DNA of 38,756 bases from Minisyncoccota bacterium (GTDB taxonomy: Bacteria > Verrucomicrobiota > Verrucomicrobiia > Methylacidiphilales > Verrucolacustridaceae). The notes below the pieces were generated by a model. The model worked only from the letters and a program-made list of their open reading frames with translations, was not told the origin of the DNA and did not search any database. Positions within the stretch are counted from its first letter, which is position 1. Every line of letters starts with the position of its first letter. Position numbers and translations under genes: made by a program. Location: NCBI GenBank assembly GCA_030054195.1, contig JASGCJ010000013.1, positions 1 through 38,756 on the forward strand, written 5' to 3'. Positions 7,817-13,200 of the stretch are shown piece by piece.

Positions 7817-8580
7817 GGGGCGGGGGCGAGGACGGGGATGGTTCGGCCTGTGTACCGGGTGACGCGGACGGTTTCGAAGTTGGTCATTTTGGATGTGGTG
7901 TTCGTGGTGGTGCCGGTGACAGTTCCCTCAAAGTAAGCGATTCCGTTAGTTGGCAATGGGGATTGGCTTTCGTCGAGACCGCCATCTGGTTGAAAACGAA
8001 TCGCGCGAAAATTTGCCGCTGGGCTAGTTGTGGTCAAAATTCGTACGGAAATATTGGTCCCTTGTGGCAGGGCGGAGATGGAGTTTGGGAATAGGGCGAT
8101 CCCTTGGGGGAGGACGATCCAAGAGCCGACCATGGTGGCAGGGGTGGCCGAGTTGGTCGCATTCCACGCGACGATTGCCATGGAGCGGTATTTGTAGGCC
8201 TCGCCTGAAGCGAAGGTGCTATCGGGAAAAATCACCGCGGCGTTGGTGCCTGTAGAGATGGCGGTGTTACGCGCGATTTCGAGGGCGCTTATGACTTGGT
8301 TGAGTGCCTGTTTGCGGCCTCCGCTGCCGGTGAGGCCTTTGAGGGCGGGGACGGCAACTGCAGCGAGAAGTCCCATGATGCCAACGACGGCGAGAAGTTC
8401 GACGAGGGTAAACGCCGCCGTAGGGCGGCGAGGGGCTAAGGGGTTAAGGGATGAAGGGATTAAGGGGGCGACGCAACGATTTTGGATTTTGGATTTTTGA
8501 TGTTGGATTGTGCAGACGTGTGAATGTTGTTTTGAGGAAACCGTGGCGGGCTTGGCGACTGTGAGAATTAAAGAGATCAC
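7813..8580 (-). CDS. Verru_Chthon cassette protein D (GspH/FimT-like prepilin) with long leader
   Basis: First gene of the cassette, 255 residues, starting at GTG 8580. The cleavage motif A-A|F-T-L-V-E-L is at residues 55-62, followed by the helix L-A-V-V-G-I-M-G-L-L-A-A-V-A-V-P-A-L and the H/FimT-type region A-L-N-Q-V-I-S-A-L-E-I-A-R-N-T-A-I. No other ATG, GTG or TTG exists in frame before the motif, so the 56-residue leader is obligatory. A strong promoter-like pair (TTGACA, 16 bp, TATATA) ends 8 nt before the GTG, implying a leaderless or nearly leaderless transcript for the whole D-B-C-A operon. The stop overlaps the start of B (ATGA). Confidence 0.85.
   Translation of the reverse strand: MISLILTVAKPATVSSKQHSHVCTIQHQKSKIQNRCVAPLIPSSLNPLAPRRPTAAFTLVELLAVVGIMGLLAAVAVPALKGLTGSGGRKQALNQVISALEIARNTAISTGTNAAVIFPDSTFASGEAYKYRSMAIVAWNATNSATPATMVGSWIVLPQGIALFPNSISALPQGTNISVRILTTTSPAANFRAIRFQPDGGLDESQSPLPTNGIAYFEGTVTGTTTNTTSKMTNFETVRVTRYTGRTIPVLAPAP
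8413..8430 (-). repeat. GC-rich hairpin over the prepilin cleavage-site codons of cassette D
   Basis: Arms CGCCGCC (8413-8419) and GGCGGCG (8424-8430) around GTAG. On the coding strand this spells R-R-P-T-A-A immediately before the mature Phe. It resembles the GGCGGCC...CCTAC REP-like elements at 15.6 kb. Confidence 0.55.
8431..8556 (+). repeat. Leader repeat module, copy in cassette D
   Basis: G-rich tract with GGGGTTAAGGG units (8431-8468), CGATTTTGGATTTT (about 8477-8490), then GTGCAGACGTGTGAATGTTG through ACCGTGGCGGGCTTGGCG (8510-8556). Same order of parts as in the cassette C copy. Translated throughout as the leader of cassette D. Confidence 0.65.
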
Positions 8581-8588
8581 GATTAAGG

Positions 8589-8616
8589 TATATATACCTT
8601 TGATTTACATTGTCAA
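8589..8616 (-). promoter_or_regulatory. Sigma-70-type promoter of the D-B-C-A operon
   Basis: On the minus strand: TTGACA (8616-8611), 16-bp spacer, TATATA (8594-8589). The -10 lies within the 12-bp palindrome GGTATATATACC (8587-8598), which could also be an operator. The predicted start point, 6-8 nt downstream, is at about 8581-8583, next to GTG 8580. Confidence 0.65.
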
Positions 8617-8681
8617 CACAAGCTAAAAGTGCAAATATTAAGAAAGCAATCTATTAATATAAATAAATATTATATAGATAT

Positions 8682-9341
8682 TTACATTTTTGGCCAGCTG
8701 GTAATCCACTTATTTGTACCGCCTGCTGTTGTTTGGCCTGCAGTGGACCAGATGAGTGGTGCGTTTGTGCCGTCGGAATTGTAGCCGTAAGCGTAGCCCC
8801 AGGGGTCGATGAAGGAGTTTGGGGTTGTATTTGTTTTGACCATGGCGGGTTTGGGCTCGAAGTACCGTTTGCTGGTGGGAGCGGCGGTGAGAGTAGCAGA
8901 GCCCAGAAGGTTGGTGAAAAGAGCGGTTGCATCGGCTGGAGCGGTGACCGTGGTGGGGCTGGCAGTGCCGATGGGGTAGGCGTTGTTATCGGCGAAGTAG
9001 CGGTCGCAGGCGGCTTGGAGGGCGGCAACTTCGGCTTTGGCTGTGGATGCGGCACCGTGTCGTCGAACGGCACCCGCGGCACCGAGGGTGAGCCCTGCGA
9101 GGATGCCGATAATGGTGATGACGGCGAGGAGTTCGATCAGGGTGAAGGCAGCCCTGCTTCGCTCAGTCTCGGTAAACCTTGCTGAGCTTCGCAGGGTTTG
9201 AATGTGCGAATCCCGCGGTTGCGGGACGCGCCCAGACGCGGGGTGCGAAAGTAGTTTTGCGGTTAACGTGGCGGACTTGGCGTGAGTAAATATTTTCTGG
9301 TGAAAAGGGAGGGGAGTGGGTGTAGTCATAGTTATGAACAT
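8682..9341 (-). CDS. GspG-like prepilin with long leader
   Basis: Type II secretion/type IV pilus-like major prepilin, 219 residues from ATG 9341. This start is preferred over 9329 because GAGG lies 5 nt upstream. The motif A-A|F-T-L-I-E-L is at residues 64-71, followed by the helix L-A-V-I-T-I-I-G-I-L-A-G-L. The segment K-A-E-V-A-A-L-Q-A-A-C-D-R-Y is GspG-like, and near the C-terminus F-I-D-P-W-G-Y-A-Y-G-Y matches the calcium-loop region of GspG pseudopilins. The 65-residue leader has no internal ATG, GTG or TTG and shares A-K-S-A-T and other segments with the cassette leaders. It is upstream of cassette D, separated by about 100 bp of AT-rich DNA with the D promoter. Confidence 0.82.
   Translation of the reverse strand: MFITMTTPTPLPFHQKIFTHAKSATLTAKLLSHPASGRVPQPRDSHIQTLRSSARFTETERSRAAFTLIELLAVITIIGILAGLTLGAAGAVRRHGAASTAKAEVAALQAACDRYFADNNAYPIGTASPTTVTAPADATALFTNLLGSATLTAAPTSKRYFEPKPAMVKTNTTPNSFIDPWGYAYGYNSDGTNAPLIWSTAGQTTAGGTNKWITSWPKM
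9151..9198 (-). repeat. Imperfect inverted repeat inside the gspG-like leader
   Basis: CCCTGC-TTCG-CTCAG on one side and GCTGAGC-TTCG-CAGGG on the other, separated by about 14 bp. Outer and inner arms pair, with the two TTCG blocks mismatched. It replaces the CGCCGCC hairpin found at the equivalent place in cassettes B and D. Confidence 0.4.
9206..9284 (+). repeat. Leader repeat module, copy in the gspG-like gene
   Basis: CGCGG-TTGCGGGACGCGCC element (about 9214-9232, matching the one in cassette C), then GTGCGAAAGTAG (9243-9254) and TTAACGTGGCGGACTTGGCG (to about 9282). It lacks the G-rich tract of the other copies. Confidence 0.55.
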
Positions 9342-9345
9342 AACT
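9330..9345. promoter_or_regulatory. 16-bp palindrome containing two divergent start codons
   Basis: AGTTATGAACATAACT: 7-bp arms AGTTATG and CATAACT around AA. ATG 9334-9336 on the plus strand starts one prepilin gene, and the CAT at 9339-9341 is the ATG of the divergent one. A site bound here would affect translation initiation or transcription of both genes. Confidence 0.55.
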
Positions 9346-9885
9346 TCCTCACGCAAATTTCCAAAGGCAAAAAGCGTCTCCTTCACGTTGGTGGAGTTGC
9401 TGGTAGTGATTTCGATCATTGGGTTGCTGGCGGGGTTAGGTTTGCCCGCGATCAATGGTGCGATTCAGGCGGGGAAGAAGGCAGAGGTGTCGGCGATGGC
9501 GGAATCGATCAAGACAGCTGTGAATGCATTTTACGCGGAGTATTCGGCGTATCCTTCGAACACGGCTGGGAAGACGGATAAAGACTTTTTAGCTTTGATG
9601 AGCACAACCAATAACACTGGAGTGAGTGCGCAAAATACACGAGGAATTGCGTTTTTGGAAGTGCCACCGAAGTTTACAAATGCGAATGGAATTGTTACGC
9701 CCAGAGGTTTTTATTCGGGCACGATCCAGAGTAATTTTTTTATTCTGATTGATACGGGGGGCGTGGGTTTTGTGAATCCGAGATCGGTTTCGGGCACCTT
9801 AACAAACTCCAATGTTCCGAGTTCGGTGGCGGTTTGGGTGGTGGATCCGAAAAGCTCGAACAAACCTGTTGGAACATTTAGGTAG
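9334..9885 (+). CDS. GspG-like prepilin, divergent copy
   Basis: Prepilin of 183 residues with an ordinary 16-residue basic leader and the motif V-S|F-T-L-V-E-L (Ser at -1 instead of Gly), followed by L-V-V-I-S-I-I-G-L-L-A-G-L-G-L-P-A-I. The segment K-K-A-E-V-S-A-M-A-E-S-I-K-T-A-V-N-A-F-Y-A-E-Y-S-A-Y-P resembles GspG. The D-P-W-G calcium-loop motif of its divergent neighbour is absent; instead it ends with V-A-V-W-V-V-D-P. An alternative GTG at 9316 would add six residues. Its start region overlaps that of the minus-strand prepilin by 8 bp. Likely a major or minor pseudopilin of the same machinery; AT-richer than the flanking cassette genes. Confidence 0.8.
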   Translation: MNITSSRKFPKAKSVSFTLVELLVVISIIGLLAGLGLPAINGAIQAGKKAEVSAMAESIKTAVNAFYAEYSAYPSNTAGKTDKDFLALMSTTNNTGVSAQNTRGIAFLEVPPKFTNANGIVTPRGFYSGTIQSNFFILIDTGGVGFVNPRSVSGTLTNSNVPSSVAVWVVDPKSSNKPVGTFR

Positions 9886-9900
9886 GCGGGACCGCGGAGA

Positions 9901-9930
9901 AAGGGGTTAAGGGATTAGGGGGTTAAGGAG
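9901..9930 (+). repeat. G-rich TTAAGGG/TTAGGGGG tract
   Basis: Four G-runs separated by TTAA or ATTA, the same unit as the leader tracts at 6731, 7641 and 8431 and on the same strand, but here in non-coding DNA just after the prepilin gene. Confidence 0.6.
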
Positions 9931-10070
9931 TCATAGGCAAAAAGGGATATCTATTGATAAGCGCTTGGGAATGCGAATAATTTTCTAGGGAAACGATAAA
10001 TATATTCCCTAAAAATCGAACATAAAATGTTGATGAATAGATTATAATTTGTTTTTTTATCTCAAAATAA

Positions 10071-10088
10071 GTGACATCATATTGTCAC
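10071..10088. promoter_or_regulatory. GTGACA-N6-TGTCAC palindrome, CRP/FNR-like operator candidate
   Basis: GTGACATCATATTGTCAC has perfect 6-bp arms around TCATAT and resembles CRP/FNR-family sites. It lies about 23 bp downstream of the TATAAT box, a position more consistent with repression than activation if that box is used. Confidence 0.4.
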
Positions 10089-10220
10089 AAAAAATCCCTA
10101 GCTTTTGAGCCATTGAGGAGCAGGTTGTGGGTGTGCCCCAGCAAAGACAGAGCGTGTGTACTGCGCGGGTTGCGTGTGCCAATCCTGCGGTGCGGACGCC
10201 TTGTCCCAGAAGATAAAAAA

Positions 10221-13200
10221 ATGAAAAACATCCTCGGCAAATCCAACTTCGGATTCACAAAATGGGGCGGGGCGTTGATTGCGGCGTTGATGACTTTTGT
10301 GACAACAAGTTGGGGGCAGTTGACTCTTCCCGCTGGTACTAGCTACACGGAAACTTTCAACTCCATCGGCACGGCGTTACCCACTGGTTGGACAGTCAGA
10401 ACTGGTGCAACTTCGTCCGCGCGTGGGACTTCACAGGCTTTTGCAAATACGTCCAACATCTGGGCTGACTCCGGCGGGTCTTTTAAGAACTTAGCATCTG
10501 CAAACGGTGGAAGCTCAGTTGATACGACGGCGACGCAAAACGCGAGAACCGATCGAGCCCTTGGCATAAGACAAACAGGGACGTTTGCAAATCCAGGCGG
10601 TTCCTTCGAACTGGAATTAGCAAGCACGACGGGGAAAACTGGATTTGGGCTTTCTATAAAACATCAAATGCTTAGTGTGCAGGCGCGGTCAACGACCTGG
10701 ACTGTTCAATATTCTACTACGGGCACATCTTGGACTAATCTTGGGACATACACCGACCCCGGAATATGGGGATCGACTACGGGATCCTACAGTTTTGGTA
10801 CCGCAATCGATAATTTATCTGGGCCTGTTTATATAAGGGTGGTCGCGCTGACGGCTTCAACAGGGAGCAGTAGTAATGATACATACGCTGTAGACGATTT
10901 TGTCCTTTCTTGGGCCAACGCGTCTGCCTCTACGCCACCGACATTGAGTGCCGCCGGAAGTGCGACGGTGGATGGCGAGTTTAATGTAACCTTCACTGAA
11001 AATGCGGCCTGGAGAGAGGCTATTACTGGAGTCACGGTTAATGGCACTGCTCTTACCGCCGGCTGGAGTGCTTTAACCAGCGGTCAGATCACCTTCACGC
11101 CGTCTGCCTCTTCCCCAGTGAACCTATTGCAGGCTTCCGGAACAAAAACCATAGAAATTACAGCCACGGGGTACAGCACCGCGACCGTAAGCCAAACGGT
11201 GAATCCGGGCGTGGCCACGCAACTTGTTGTCACCACCCAGCCCACGGCGCCGACAAGCAACGGGGGTCAGTTGGCCGCACAGCCCGTTGTTGCCCTTCGG
11301 GATAAATACAACAATACGGTAACCACCAGCTCCGCCGCGGTGACGGCCTCCAAAGGGGCAGGCTCCTGGACGTTGGGAGGTACCGCCAGTGTGACGGCTT
11401 CTTCCGGTGTGGCCACATTTGCGGGATTAACGGCCACGAGTAGCCAGGCGGTGAACCCAGCCAACATTATCTTTTCTTCGGGAGATCTTTCTGTGACTTC
11501 CAACGATTTCAACATTCCGGCCCCTACCTTGGGCACCTATGCCTTTACCGGAACCTTGGGATCCCTGGCCGCCTCCGGGGTGGCGGCGAATGTTTCCTTT
11601 GGGAATATCGTGCGTAATGGAATCACCCAAAACCAGAATCTCGCCAATAGTTTTTCCGGCAATGCCTCGTGGGGAAGTTCCTTCAATAGTGGACTTTACC
11701 TGGAGTTCACCCTCACTCCTTCAATCGGATATGCCCTCACCGCCTCGGACTTCATTATGGATGTCTTTCGCTCATCCGCAGGCGCCCAAAACTATGCGAT
11801 TCGTTCCAGCGCGGACAATTTTGCAACGGATCTTGCCACCGGGACGGTAACAACCTCGCAAACCGCAATTTCTAGGATCACGCTTTCTTCCGCCTCGTTC
11901 TCCGATCTATCCGGCCTTACTTTCAGAATCTACGCTTGGGGCGGTGGTAGCTCGGGGGATTTCCGAGTGGATAACATAGCTGTCCGGGGAAGCGTACGGA
12001 GCGTTCCCACCATCACCATCAACGGGGCGTTATCCTCGGTGGCGGCCACGGCGTTCTCGACCACCTATGGAACGGCCGCCACAGCCCAGGAGTTCATGAT
12101 TGGCGGGACCAGCCTGACTGGAGACATCTCCGTCGGTGCGCTGAATGGGTTTGAATTTTCCACCAATGGCTCGACCTATTCCTCCACGGCCATCTTTCCG
12201 CAAACTGGAGGCTCCGCCAGCGGCACCTTGTACATCCGAATGGCGGCTACTGCGCCGGCCGGCAGCTATAACAACCAATCCATCAGCCTGACCAGCTCGG
12301 GCGGAGCAACCTCCCGAACCATCTCCACGGCGGCCAGTGGCAACACAGTGTCCGCCAAGGGCCTGGATATCACCGGCCTTTCGGCCCAGAACAAAAACTG
12401 GGATGGGACCACCGCCGTCACGGTTTCCGGCCCGCTGGCCTACGATGGGTTGATGAACGGTGAGAGCTTTGAAGTCACCGGTACTGTCTCCTGGTCATTT
12501 CCGGGGTCGGCGGCGGCCGACAACCTGATTTTGGTCAGGACCGGCAATTATGATACTCCTTCCGCGAACTACACGGTGACGCAGCCTTCTCTGATGGCTA
12601 ACATAATCGCGATCGTCCCCTCCGCACCCACCCTTACCGGCATCACCGCCGGGGATCAAAAGTTGACCGTGGCCTTCACCGCTCCCGAGCAGGGAGGCGG
12701 TATCAGCATCACGAATTATGAATTCTCCACGGACGGCGGCAGCAGTTGGACAACTCCGAACCCAGCGGTTACAGGCAGTCCCTTACTGATCACCGGCCTG
12801 CAAAATGCTACGCCTTATAATGTGAAATTACGGGCGCTCAACAGTGCTGGCAGTGGAGCAGAAAGTAACCAGATTTCCAGCACCGCGGAGGCTCCTCGGG
12901 AGCCCACCCTAACTGTTGTTCCCGCTATTTTAACGGGACCCTTGACCACAACCTACGGGTCTGCCTCCTCAGAACAAAGTTTCACTGTAACGGGATCCAC
13001 CCTTTCCGGAGATTTGGTAGTGACGCCTCCGGCCGGCTTGGAGGTTTCCCAGTCATCCTCAGGCGGGTGGGCTGACAGCCTGAGCTTGGCCAACATCGGA
13101 AGCGTGGCTCCGACGACCATTTATGTGCGCCTTAAGGCAACGGCGGATGCCGGGAATTACAATTCCAACGATATTCAGGTAACGAGCTCCGGCGCGACCG

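Larger units (their letters stand above)
9886..10220 (+). promoter_or_regulatory. 335-bp intergenic region upstream of the giant secreted protein
   Basis: Holds, in order, the G-rich tract (9901-9930), an AT-rich stretch (about 9940-10100) with an inverted repeat TAGGGAA (9986-9992) / TTCCCTA (10005-10011), a perfect TATAAT at 10043-10048 without an obvious -35 box, and the palindrome at 10071-10088. The last 120 bp are GC-richer and look like a 5' untranslated leader. A GTG frame at 10071 runs into the downstream gene but is not credible as its start, because it would bury the signal peptide 50 residues in. Confidence 0.45.

Noticed and set aside
10071-10220. N-terminal 50-residue extension of the giant secreted protein from GTG 10071
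   Set aside because: It would place the signal peptide internally, and the start lies in a palindrome downstream of the TATAAT box; ATG 10221 is followed directly by a normal signal peptide.
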